Assembly (NCBI GenBank): GCA_963780825.1
Contig: CAWADL010000003.1
Location: 248,001-312,000 of the forward strand
Direction: 5' to 3'
DNA: 64,000 nt
From: Roseiarcus sp963780825
Lineage (GTDB): Bacteria; Pseudomonadota; Alphaproteobacteria; Rhizobiales; Beijerinckiaceae
Below the pieces are notes generated by a model. It had not been told where the DNA came from, did not search any database, and saw only the letters and a list, made by a program, of their open reading frames with translations. How positions within the stretch are numbered: position 1 is the first letter of the stretch; each line of letters starts with the position of its first letter. A program made the translations under genes and the position numbers. This document shows positions 54,906 through 62,616 of this stretch, piece after piece.

Positions 54906-55877
54906 TTGACCTATGACGTTCTGATGCCGGCGCGCGGCATGCCGATCATCGCCGAGCGGATTTCCGCGCGCGCGACGCTGCACACCCCCTGGGAGGCGGC
55001 CGATCCGACCGCCGCGCTCGCCGAGGTCGCGCCGCGCATCCGCGCGCTGGTGATTACGCATCATTCGCCGCGCATCGATGACGCCTATCTCGCGAAATTC
55101 CCGCAGCTGGAGATCGTTTCGAGCTTCGGCGTCGGCTACGATCACATCGACGCCAAGGCCGCCGCCGCGCGCGGGATCGTGGTCGCGCATACGCCTGGTG
55201 TGCTTGACGCGGAGACCGCCGATACCGCGATCGGCCTGATGCTGAACACCGTGCGCCGATTCTCGGCAGCCGAAAAATACTTGCGCGAAGGGCGATGGCC
55301 GAAGGAGGGGCCGTTCCCGCTGACCGCTTCGCTACGCGGCCGCATCATGGGCGTGGTGGGGCTTGGCCGCATCGGCAAGGAGATCGCCAAGCGCGCCGCC
55401 GCTTTCGGCGTCGAGATCGTCTATCACGGGCGAAAGCCGCAAAGCGAAGCGCCCTATCTCTACTATCCATCGCTGATCGGCATGGCGAAGGCGGTCGACA
55501 TTCTCATGGTCGCGGCGCCGGGCGGGGCTTCGACGCGAAACATCATCAATGCGGAGGTGCTGGAGGCGCTGGGCCCTGACGGGGTGCTGATCAATATCGC
55601 CCGCGGATCGCTGGTTGACGACGCCGCGCTGATCGAGGCGTTGCGCGCGCGCAAGATTTTGGCCGCTGGCCTGGACGTGTTTGCGCACGAACCACAGGTG
55701 CCCGAAGCTTACCTGACGCTCGACAACGCCGTGCTGATGCCGCACGTTGGATCCGCCACGACGGTGACGCGGCTGGCGATGGCGAATTTGGTCGTAGACA
55801 ATCTGTTTGCTTTTATGGACGGCAGAGGCCCGATCGCGCCGACGCCGGAAACGCCTTGGCCGATGCGGCGGGAGTAG
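54906..55877 (+). CDS. NAD(P)-dependent 2-hydroxyacid dehydrogenase (hydroxypyruvate/glyoxylate reductase-like)
   Basis: A 323-residue D-2-hydroxyacid dehydrogenase. VVGLGRIGKEIAKR (about 148-161) is the nucleotide loop, NIARGSLVDD holds the substrate-binding arginine, LDVFAHEP the glutamate region, and LMPHVGSATTVTR the catalytic histidine. The start is TTG at 54906, chosen because AAGGAG lies eight bases upstream; the upstream open frame belongs to the recF promoter region. The substrate is probably a small hydroxy acid such as hydroxypyruvate or glyoxylate. Confidence 0.9.
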   Translation: MTYDVLMPARGMPIIAERISARATLHTPWEAADPTAALAEVAPRIRALVITHHSPRIDDAYLAKFPQLEIVSSFGVGYDHIDAKAAAARGIVVAHTPGVLDAETADTAIGLMLNTVRRFSAAEKYLREGRWPKEGPFPLTASLRGRIMGVVGLGRIGKEIAKRAAAFGVEIVYHGRKPQSEAPYLYYPSLIGMAKAVDILMVAAPGGASTRNIINAEVLEALGPDGVLINIARGSLVDDAALIEALRARKILAAGLDVFAHEPQVPEAYLTLDNAVLMPHVGSATTVTRLAMANLVVDNLFAFMDGRGPIAPTPETPWPMRRE

Positions 55878-55905
55878 TTGTTCGCATTTGAGAGCAGGCG
55901 CCGCA

Positions 55906-56216
55906 TGTAGCCGCGGTCGTTGACCGCGGTCGTCGTGTGAGCGACTTTATCCGGTAGAGATCCGATCGCGGCGCCACCGCGGTCAACGACCCATAGGCGC
56001 TAACTTATAGATTACCGATTTATTTCAAAGACTTGATGTCATCCCCGCGAAAGCGGGGATCCAGGGCTGCCGCACGTCGTGTGGCCAACACGTTGAAGCG
56101 CACGTCGTGTGGCCCCTGGATCCCCGCTTTCGCGGGGATGACATGCTGGCAAGTTATTCAATATTATCGGAAATTGCCCTAGATTAGCGCCACCGCGGTC
56201 AACGACCGCGGCTACA
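55906..56216. repeat. Dispersed palindrome family A, copy 7, interrupted by a family D element
   Basis: The left end TGTAGCCGCGG is at 55906 and the right end CCGCGGCTACA at 56206-56216, but about 216 bp of extra sequence separate them. GCGCCACCGCGGTCAACGACC occurs at 55971-55991 and again at 56187-56207, a 21-bp direct repeat flanking the insert. Without the insert the element would be about 95 bp, like the others. Confidence 0.85.
55992..56186. repeat. MITE-like element, family D, copy 2, inserted in a family A palindrome
   Basis: The 195-bp insert has an inner palindrome with GTCATCCCCGCGAAAGCGGGG arms and ends related to those of the copy at 34097 (read from the right: CTAGGGCAATTTCCGAT). 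It lies between 21-bp direct repeats of host sequence. Confidence 0.75.
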
Positions 56217-56233
56217 AAGCGCCCAATAAAAAA

Positions 56234-56270
56234 CCCGCCGCCGGCTCTCGCCGGCGGCGGGTTTTTCTTA
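56234..56270 (-). terminator. Rho-independent terminator of rpsA
   Basis: CCCGCCGCCGGC TCTC GCCGGCGGCGGG forms a perfect 12-bp stem. On the minus strand it is followed by TTTTTTATT; on the plus strand by TTTTTC, so it can end transcription from both sides. It lies 11 bp after the rpsA stop. Confidence 0.95.
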
Positions 56271-56280
56271 GGACTGCGGC

Positions 56281-57996
56281 TTACTTCTTGTCGCGAGCCT
56301 TCAGCGCCGCGCCGAGAATATCGCCCAGCGAAGCCCCGCTATCAGCTGAGCCGTACTGCGCGATCGCCTCCTTCTCCTCGGCGACTTCCAGCGCCTTGAT
56401 CGACACCTGCACCTTCTGAGCCCGGCGGTCGTACAAGGTGATGCGCGCATCGACCTTCTCGCCGACCGAGAAACGCTCGGGCCGCTGGTCGCCGCGGTCG
56501 CGCGACAGCTCGTTGCGCTTGATGAACGACGTCAGGTCGGTGCCGGCGATCTTCACTTCGATGCCGCCTTCCTTGATCTCGATCACCTCGCAGGTGACGA
56601 CAGCGCCCTTGCGGACGTCGCCTTCGGCTTCCTCGCCCTTCTTCGGGAAGGGGTCGCTGGCGAGTTGCTTGACGCCGAGCGCGATGCGCTCCTTCTCGAC
56701 ATCGACGTCGAGCACCCTGGCGGTGACCTTGTCGCCCTTCTTGTAGTCCTCCATCGCCTGCTCGCCGGGCTTGGTCCAGTCGAGATCGGAGAGATGGACC
56801 ATGCCGTCGACATCGCCGTCGAGGCCGACGAACAGGCCGAACTCGGTCTTGTTCTTAACCTCGCCCTCAACGGTCGAACCGACGGGATGCTGCTCGATGA
56901 ACGCCTCCCACGGGTTCTGCAGGGTCTGCTTGAGCCCGAGCGAGATCCGGCGCTTGGAGGCGTCAACCTCCAGCACCTGCACTTCGACCTCTTGGCTGGT
57001 CGAAATGATCTTGCCGGGATGCACGTTCTTCTTGGTCCACGACATTTCCGAGACGTGGATCAGGCCCTCGATGCCCGGCTCCAGCTCGACGAACGCGCCG
57101 TAGTCGGTGATGTTGGTCACGCGGCCCTTCAGCTTCTGACCGACCTGATAGCGCGCCTCGATGTTGGACCAGGGGTCCTCCTGCAGCTGCTTCATGCCGA
57201 GCGAGATGCGGTGCGTCTCGTGGTTGATCTTGATGATCCTGACCTTCACCTGCTGACCGATGTTCAGCACCTCGGTCGGGTGATTGACGCGCCGCCAGGC
57301 GATGTCGGTGACGTGCAACAGGCCGTCGATGCCGCCGAGATCGACGAACGCGCCGTAATCGGTGATGTTCTTCACCGTGCCGTCGATCACCTGACCCTCG
57401 ACCAGGTTGGCGACGATCTCGTGGCGCTGCTCGGCGCGGCTCTCTTCGAGCACGGTGCGGCGCGAGACGACGATGTTGCCGCGGCGACGATCCATTTTGA
57501 GGATCTGGAACGGCTGCGGCACGTTCATCAGCGGCGCGACGTCGCGCACCGGGCGGATGTCGACCTGGGAGCGCGGCAGGAACGCGACGGCGCCGTCGAG
57601 GTCGACGGTGAAGCCGCCCTTGACCTGGTTGAAGATGACGCCCTCGACCTTCTCCTGCTTCTCGAATGCCTGTTCGAGCTTGACCCAGCTCTCCTCGCGG
57701 CGCGCCTTGTCGCGCGAGATGACCGCCTCGCCGAGCGCATTCTCGATGCGCTCCAGATAGACCTCGACGGTGTCGCCGACGCCCGGGGCCGGCTCGCGGC
57801 CGTGATTGGTGAATTCCTTCAGCGCGACCCGGCCTTCGGTCTTCAGACCGATGTCGATCAGCGCCATGTCCTTTTCGATCGCAACGATGCGACCCTTGAC
57901 GACCGATCCTTCGAACGCCTCATCGGCGCCATAGGTCTCGTCGAGCAATGCAGTGAAATCGTCACGCGTTGGCGTGAGCGTGTTTAGCGAAGCCAT
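56281..57996 (-). CDS. rpsA: 30S ribosomal protein S1
   Basis: S1 delivers mRNA to the 30S subunit. The 571-residue protein has six S1 domains with the repeated GxVxxItdyGaFVdLggidGLlHvSe pattern, for example ITDYGAFVDLGGIDGLLH at about 210-227 and ITDYGAFVELEPGIEGLIH at about 296-314. AGGAGAC precedes the ATG. The usual upstream cmk is absent. A strong terminator follows. Confidence 0.97.
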   Translation of the reverse strand: MASLNTLTPTRDDFTALLDETYGADEAFEGSVVKGRIVAIEKDMALIDIGLKTEGRVALKEFTNHGREPAPGVGDTVEVYLERIENALGEAVISRDKARREESWVKLEQAFEKQEKVEGVIFNQVKGGFTVDLDGAVAFLPRSQVDIRPVRDVAPLMNVPQPFQILKMDRRRGNIVVSRRTVLEESRAEQRHEIVANLVEGQVIDGTVKNITDYGAFVDLGGIDGLLHVTDIAWRRVNHPTEVLNIGQQVKVRIIKINHETHRISLGMKQLQEDPWSNIEARYQVGQKLKGRVTNITDYGAFVELEPGIEGLIHVSEMSWTKKNVHPGKIISTSQEVEVQVLEVDASKRRISLGLKQTLQNPWEAFIEQHPVGSTVEGEVKNKTEFGLFVGLDGDVDGMVHLSDLDWTKPGEQAMEDYKKGDKVTARVLDVDVEKERIALGVKQLASDPFPKKGEEAEGDVRKGAVVTCEVIEIKEGGIEVKIAGTDLTSFIKRNELSRDRGDQRPERFSVGEKVDARITLYDRRAQKVQVSIKALEVAEEKEAIAQYGSADSGASLGDILGAALKARDKK

Positions 57997-58240
57997 TCTG
58001 TCTCCTGGGGGGCCCGTATCGGGCGGCGCCGGAATTGGGGTTTGTGTTGCGGGACGCTCGCTCTCGCCGACCCGGCTTCAAAGAGAAGCCTCGCCGCCTT
58101 TATGAGGCGGGCCGGCGCGGGAGCCGGCTAGAAACGCGCGGTCTTCGGGCGGGAGCCGTCCGGGGACGCGCGGGATATAGCGGCGAAGAGGGGGACAAGC
58201 AAGGTCGCGGAGTTGTGAAAGTTTTTCACGACTGGCGCCC

Positions 58241-58334
58241 TGTAGCCGCGGTCGCTGACCGCGGCCGCGCCGTGATCGAATGTTCCGGGAAAACGACGCT
58301 CTCACAACGACCGCGGTCAACGACCGCGGCTACA
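58241..58334. repeat. Dispersed palindrome family A, copy 8
   Basis: TGTAGCCGCGGTCGCTGACCGCGG faces CCGCGGTCAACGACCGCGGCTACA. Just before it AGTTGTGAAA / TTTCACGACT (58211-58233) forms a small hairpin. The rest of the 352-bp gap between rpsA and the kinase gene must hold the rpsA promoter; nothing else is recognised. Confidence 0.88.
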
Positions 58335-58348
58335 ACGGCGCCCTCGCC

Positions 58349-60733
58349 TCACCCCGCCAGGATCTGCTCCAATTTCGCCGCCAGCTCGTCGATCGTGAAC
58401 GGCTTGGCGAGCAGGTACGTCTCCGGATCAAGCACCCCATTGTGCACGATCGCGTTCCTCGAATACCCGGTCGTGTAGAGCACCTTCAGCCCGGGTCGCA
58501 TCGCGCGCGCCCGGTCGGCGAGTTCGCGTCCCGTCATTCCCGGCATCACCACGTCGGTGAACAGCAGCGCGATCTCCTCTTTCTCGGCAAGAATCTCCAG
58601 CGCGTGGCTCGGGCTTTCCGTAGCCAGCACGGCAAAGCCCAGCTCCCGCAACGCCTCCATCGACATCTGCCGCACCGCTGCCTCGTCCTCGACGACAAGC
58701 ACAAGCTCGCCGCGGGCCGACCGCGGTTCGGGCGAAAGCATTTTCGCTTTGGGCTCGCCGCCCGATTGAATGAGCCGCGGCAGGTAGAGCTTGACCGTCG
58801 TCCCGTGGCCGAGCTCGGAGTAAATCTTCACGTGCCCGTGCGACTGCTTGACGAAGCCAAACACCTGACTGAGCCCCAACCCGGTGCCTTTCCCCTGTTC
58901 CTTGGTGCTGAAGAACGGCTCGAAGGCCCGGTTCGCCGTTTCCCCGCTCATGCCCACGCCGGAATCGGTGACGGAAATCATCACGTATTGGCCGGGCCGC
59001 ACATCGGCATGCAGCCTCGCGTATCGATCGTCCAAATCGGTGTTTCGGGTCTCTAGCGTGATCTTGCCGCCGTTCGGCATGGCGTCGCGCGAATTCACGG
59101 CGAGGTTCACCAGCGCGTTTTCGACTTGCGTCGGGTCCACGAACACTTTCCACAATCCCCCGGCGAGCACCGTTTCGATCTGAACGCTTTCCGGGATCGT
59201 TTGCCTGAGCAGCTCAGACGTCGCGGCGACGACATCGTTGAGGTCAAGCCGTTTCGGATCGAGCGCTTGCCGTCGCGAGAACGAAAGCAAGCGGCTGGTC
59301 AGCGTCGCCGCCCGCGCGGCGCCTTCGGCCGCAGCGTCGATCCATTTGATCAGCCCATCTGTCGAATTCGCCTTCAGCCTGCGACGCGCAATGTCCAACG
59401 AGCCCATCACGATGGCGAGCATATTGTTGAAGTCGTGCGCGATGCCCCCGGTCAGCTGCCCGATCGCCTCCATTTTCTGGGATTGCCGGAGCTGATCCTC
59501 CAGATTTCGCCGTTCGGTGATATCGCGGGCGCTGATGACGACCCGCAGCGGGTGTCCTTCATCCTGGGGCGCCAGCGTCGCCATCGCTTCGATGATCTTT
59601 TCGCCCTGGACCCGCTCGTAGCGCAGCGGCGCTCGCGAGGATACAATGTTGGCGAGATGGGCGTTGAGTTCCGTGGCGCCGGGTTCGCCGAGCACTTCCT
59701 CGGTCGTGCGCCCGACCACTTCTGATCTTCGTTTGCCGTACAGCGCGAGCGTCGCGGCGTTGACCTCTTCGTAGCGGAATTTCTCGCCCTCCGCCTGCAT
59801 CATGATCGCGAAGCATTCCGCGGAACTCTCGAAGAAACGTTCGATCAGCGCTCGCGAGGCGCGCAACTCGGCGGTCCGCAACACCAGCCGCTCGTCGAGT
59901 TTGTTGAACTCGATCAACAGCAACACCAACAGAACAACCGTCGCGAACAATCCAAACATTCGGCCGCCGTACCAGCCGAGGTCGAAGCGGCTGGCGCCGA
60001 CGATCGCGCTGAGCATTACGTCGCAGAGCCAAGCCGTCATGACGACCCCCAGCCAAAGATCGAGCGCGCTCGCGCGCAGCCGGGGCAGCAGCAATACGAG
60101 CGCGATGACGCAGATCATGCAAATCGCCGGGCTCACGCCCTTCGTGACGAGCATGGAATAGTCGCCGTGCTCGATGATCGGGGTCAGGTAATCCTGGCCA
60201 GCCGTCGCAAGGATCACCACGGCCGCGGCCAGCACCGCTGTCGCGGCGATAGCTGCGAGGATAGGCAGCCTGTGACCGGCGGCCCGCGCGTACGGCGCCT
60301 GTCGGCGGACGATGGCGAACGCGAGAACCAACGCCGCGAACCCGCCGTGCCAGAAGCAATAGAGCCACGAAGTGGTCTGCGTTCCCGCCCCCAGCAACCC
60401 CGAAGCGCTGAAGAGTCCCGGGAATGTCAGCATGTGCGGAACGACGACCAGCGCCTCGTACAAATAGGCGCACGCCAGGATCAGCACCGCATAGGATTTG
60501 CTTCGATTGAAGTGCGCGAACAGCAACACGGCGGTGATCAAGTCGCAAACCGCAAGCGAAGACTCATACGCGGGCAGAAAAGCGTCGATCTCGGGAAGCC
60601 GCCGGCGCGCCAGCGGCGCCAGGATCGCGAAGGTCACCAACGAGAGCGTCGCCAGGGTGATCGCGCTTAGGAACTCGACATGTCCCGGTTTGACGACGGC
60701 AAGATCGCCTTCGCGCAACGGCAATTCCGACAT
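58349..60733 (-). CDS. Hybrid sensor histidine kinase with MASE4 membrane sensor and receiver domain
   Basis: A 794-residue protein. A seven- to eight-helix MASE4 sensor (about 20-270, with HMLTFPGLFSASGLLGAG and WLYCFWHGGF) is followed by a coiled segment, a PAS domain (about 295-400), a HisKA domain with GGIAHDFNNML, a complete HATPase_c with NLAVNSRDAM, DSGVGM and GTGLGLSQV, and a C-terminal receiver with LLFTDVVMPGM and TKPF-like LAKPF. It is a membrane-integrated sensor that passes phosphate to its own receiver. No partner regulator is adjacent. The ATG at 60733 is preceded by GAGGGAAAA; a TTG at 60757 is less likely. Confidence 0.92.
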   Translation of the reverse strand: MSELPLREGDLAVVKPGHVEFLSAITLATLSLVTFAILAPLARRRLPEIDAFLPAYESSLAVCDLITAVLLFAHFNRSKSYAVLILACAYLYEALVVVPHMLTFPGLFSASGLLGAGTQTTSWLYCFWHGGFAALVLAFAIVRRQAPYARAAGHRLPILAAIAATAVLAAAVVILATAGQDYLTPIIEHGDYSMLVTKGVSPAICMICVIALVLLLPRLRASALDLWLGVVMTAWLCDVMLSAIVGASRFDLGWYGGRMFGLFATVVLLVLLLIEFNKLDERLVLRTAELRASRALIERFFESSAECFAIMMQAEGEKFRYEEVNAATLALYGKRRSEVVGRTTEEVLGEPGATELNAHLANIVSSRAPLRYERVQGEKIIEAMATLAPQDEGHPLRVVISARDITERRNLEDQLRQSQKMEAIGQLTGGIAHDFNNMLAIVMGSLDIARRRLKANSTDGLIKWIDAAAEGAARAATLTSRLLSFSRRQALDPKRLDLNDVVAATSELLRQTIPESVQIETVLAGGLWKVFVDPTQVENALVNLAVNSRDAMPNGGKITLETRNTDLDDRYARLHADVRPGQYVMISVTDSGVGMSGETANRAFEPFFSTKEQGKGTGLGLSQVFGFVKQSHGHVKIYSELGHGTTVKLYLPRLIQSGGEPKAKMLSPEPRSARGELVLVVEDEAAVRQMSMEALRELGFAVLATESPSHALEILAEKEEIALLFTDVVMPGMTGRELADRARAMRPGLKVLYTTGYSRNAIVHNGVLDPETYLLAKPFTIDELAAKLEQILAG

Positions 60734-61108
60734 TTGCCGATTTTCCCTCACTGGCAATCGGCGCGTCCCGGTTTGCTCGCGCCTCGCCTCATACGCATTC
60801 CCCTGCTGCGTTGTTCAAATGCTTTTTGGAGGTTGCGGTCTCGACGCCGCTCGGCTTCGCCTGACTCGCCCGCCGGGCAAAACCCATCGATCATCGGTGC
60901 TTATAGATGAATAGAATTGCCGCCAGCCGCCATTCAAATTTTCGACACTTGTCCACAACTCGCGGAGCATCGGCGTCTTTACACTGCCGCGACGCTGCTC
61001 GGGGATAGACGTCGGCCTGGAGGCCGACGCGCCGGTTGGACGATCTCGTCGACTTCAGCTAACAGCGCCGCGACCGGGCGTCGACGCGCCTCGGAGAAGG
61101 CTTTGTAC
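60734..61108. other. 375-bp divergent intergenic region
   Basis: The gap between the hybrid kinase and ccmI contains promoters for both directions. A degenerate family E palindrome lies at 60964-61034. No other gene or RNA is recognised. GGAGAAGG at 61092 is the ccmI ribosome binding site. Confidence 0.5.
60964..61034. repeat. Degenerate palindrome related to family E
   Basis: GGAGCATCGGCGTCTTTACACTG faces GTCGGCCTGGAGGCCGACGCGCC; the arms match family E but with several differences and an enlarged centre. Confidence 0.55.
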
Positions 61109-62173
61109 ATGCTTTGGGTCGCGTTGGCCGTCATGACCGGCCTTGCGATGGCTTTCGCGCTTTGGCCGCTCGCCTTTCGGGCGCGAACCGGCGGCGACGC
61201 CCGCGAGGCCGATTTCTACCGCGCGCAGCTCGCGGAGATAGAGCGCGACGTCGAGCGCGGCCAATTGCCGCCGGAGGAAGCCGCCTCCGCCCGCGCCGAA
61301 GCAGCGCGCCGGCTGATCGCCGTCAGCCCCGTTGCCGCGCCTGCCGCGCCGACCGGCGCGCTCTGGCGACGCCGGGCGGCGGCGGCCGCGATATTCGTCA
61401 TCGTCCCCGCGATTTCGCTCGCGCTCTACGCGCGCATCGGCCAGCCGGACATGCCCGACGCGCCGCTCGCCCTCCGCAAGGCCAACCCGAACGATCCCGC
61501 CGGATTGGACGCAGCGGTGGCCAAGGTCGAGGCGCATCTGATGCACGCGCCCGACGACCGCCGCGGCTGGGAAGTACTCGCTCCAGTCTACATGCGGATG
61601 GGCCGCTTCCCCGACGCGGCCGGCGCCTATCGGCGCCTGCTGGGGCTCGGCGACGATACGCCGCAGGTGCGCGCCAACTATGGCGAGGCGCTGGTCGCGA
61701 TGTCCGATGGCGTCGTCACCGCGGACGCGCGCGCCGAATTCGAGCGCGCGCCGGACTTGCCGATGGCCAAGTTCTATTCCGCGATGGCGCTCGAACAGGA
61801 CGGCAAGAAGGACGATGCGCTCGCTGTCTACAAGGCCCTCGCCCCGCAGGCGACGGGCCGCGAGCCCTGGATGGTCGGCCTACACAGACGGCTTGCCGCA
61901 CTGACCGGCGGCGAGGCGCCCGCCGCCGTCCCTGAGGCGCAGGCAGACTTCCCGCCCGAGCAGCGCAAGATGATCGAGGGCATGGTGCAGGGCCTCGCCG
62001 ACCGGCTCTCGAAACAAGGCGGCAGCGCCGAGGAATGGGCGCGCCTCATTCGCGCCTATTCCGTGCTGCATGAGCCCGACAAGGCGCGCGATGCGCTAGC
62101 TTCCGCGCGCAAAGCGCTCGGCGCCAACGCCGATATCGACACGCTGGCGCACGAACTCGGAATCCAGGGATGA
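61109..62173 (+). CDS. ccmI: Cytochrome c-type biogenesis protein CcmI
   Basis: CcmI chaperones apocytochrome c to the CcmF/H ligation complex. The 354-residue protein has an N-terminal membrane helix (about 1-20), a short linker, a second helix (about 91-110) and a periplasmic TPR region (about 130-354), with EADFYRAQLAEIERDVERG typical of the linker. GGAGAAGG precedes the ATG. The stop overlaps the ccmE start (ATGA). Confidence 0.93.
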   Translation: MLWVALAVMTGLAMAFALWPLAFRARTGGDAREADFYRAQLAEIERDVERGQLPPEEAASARAEAARRLIAVSPVAAPAAPTGALWRRRAAAAAIFVIVPAISLALYARIGQPDMPDAPLALRKANPNDPAGLDAAVAKVEAHLMHAPDDRRGWEVLAPVYMRMGRFPDAAGAYRRLLGLGDDTPQVRANYGEALVAMSDGVVTADARAEFERAPDLPMAKFYSAMALEQDGKKDDALAVYKALAPQATGREPWMVGLHRRLAALTGGEAPAAVPEAQADFPPEQRKMIEGMVQGLADRLSKQGGSAEEWARLIRAYSVLHEPDKARDALASARKALGANADIDTLAHELGIQG

Positions 62174-62616
62174 CCCGCAAACAGCTGCAACTCGCGTTCA
62201 TCGGCGGCGCGCTCGTCGTCATGGGGGCGGCGGTTGGGCTCATGCTGTACGGTTTCAAGGACAGCGTCGCGTTGTTCATGAGCCCGACCGATATCGTCGA
62301 GAAGGACGTCGCGCCGGGCGCGCGACTGCGCGTCGGCGGACTGGTCACCAACGGCTCGGCCACCAAAACGGCGGAGATGCTGACCTTCTCGGTGACCGAC
62401 GGCGCCCATCAACTCGCCGTCGATTGCGCAGGCGAATGCTTCGCTTCCGTGCCGGACCTGTTTCGCGAAGGCCAAGGCGTCGTCGCCGAAGGCGTGCTGG
62501 ATTCCGCGCATCATTTGCGCGCCGACACGATTCTCGCCAAACATGACGAGCGCTACATGCCGCGCGAGGTCGTCGAGGCCTTGAAGAAGCAGGGGCGCTG
62601 GCAGGAGGGCCAATGA
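62170..62616 (+). CDS. ccmE: Heme chaperone CcmE
   Basis: CcmE carries heme covalently on the periplasmic side and hands it to CcmF. The 148-residue protein has an N-terminal membrane anchor (about 8-28) and a beta-barrel; LAKHDERYMP holds the heme-binding His125 and Tyr129. The gene is joined to its neighbours by ATGA overlaps on both sides. Confidence 0.96.
   Translation: MTRKQLQLAFIGGALVVMGAAVGLMLYGFKDSVALFMSPTDIVEKDVAPGARLRVGGLVTNGSATKTAEMLTFSVTDGAHQLAVDCAGECFASVPDLFREGQGVVAEGVLDSAHHLRADTILAKHDERYMPREVVEALKKQGRWQEGQ

Noticed and set aside
58035..58478. 147-residue plus-strand frame upstream of rpsA
   Set aside because: It passes through a family A palindrome and into the antisense of the hybrid kinase, has no domain, and its composition is that of repeat sequence.
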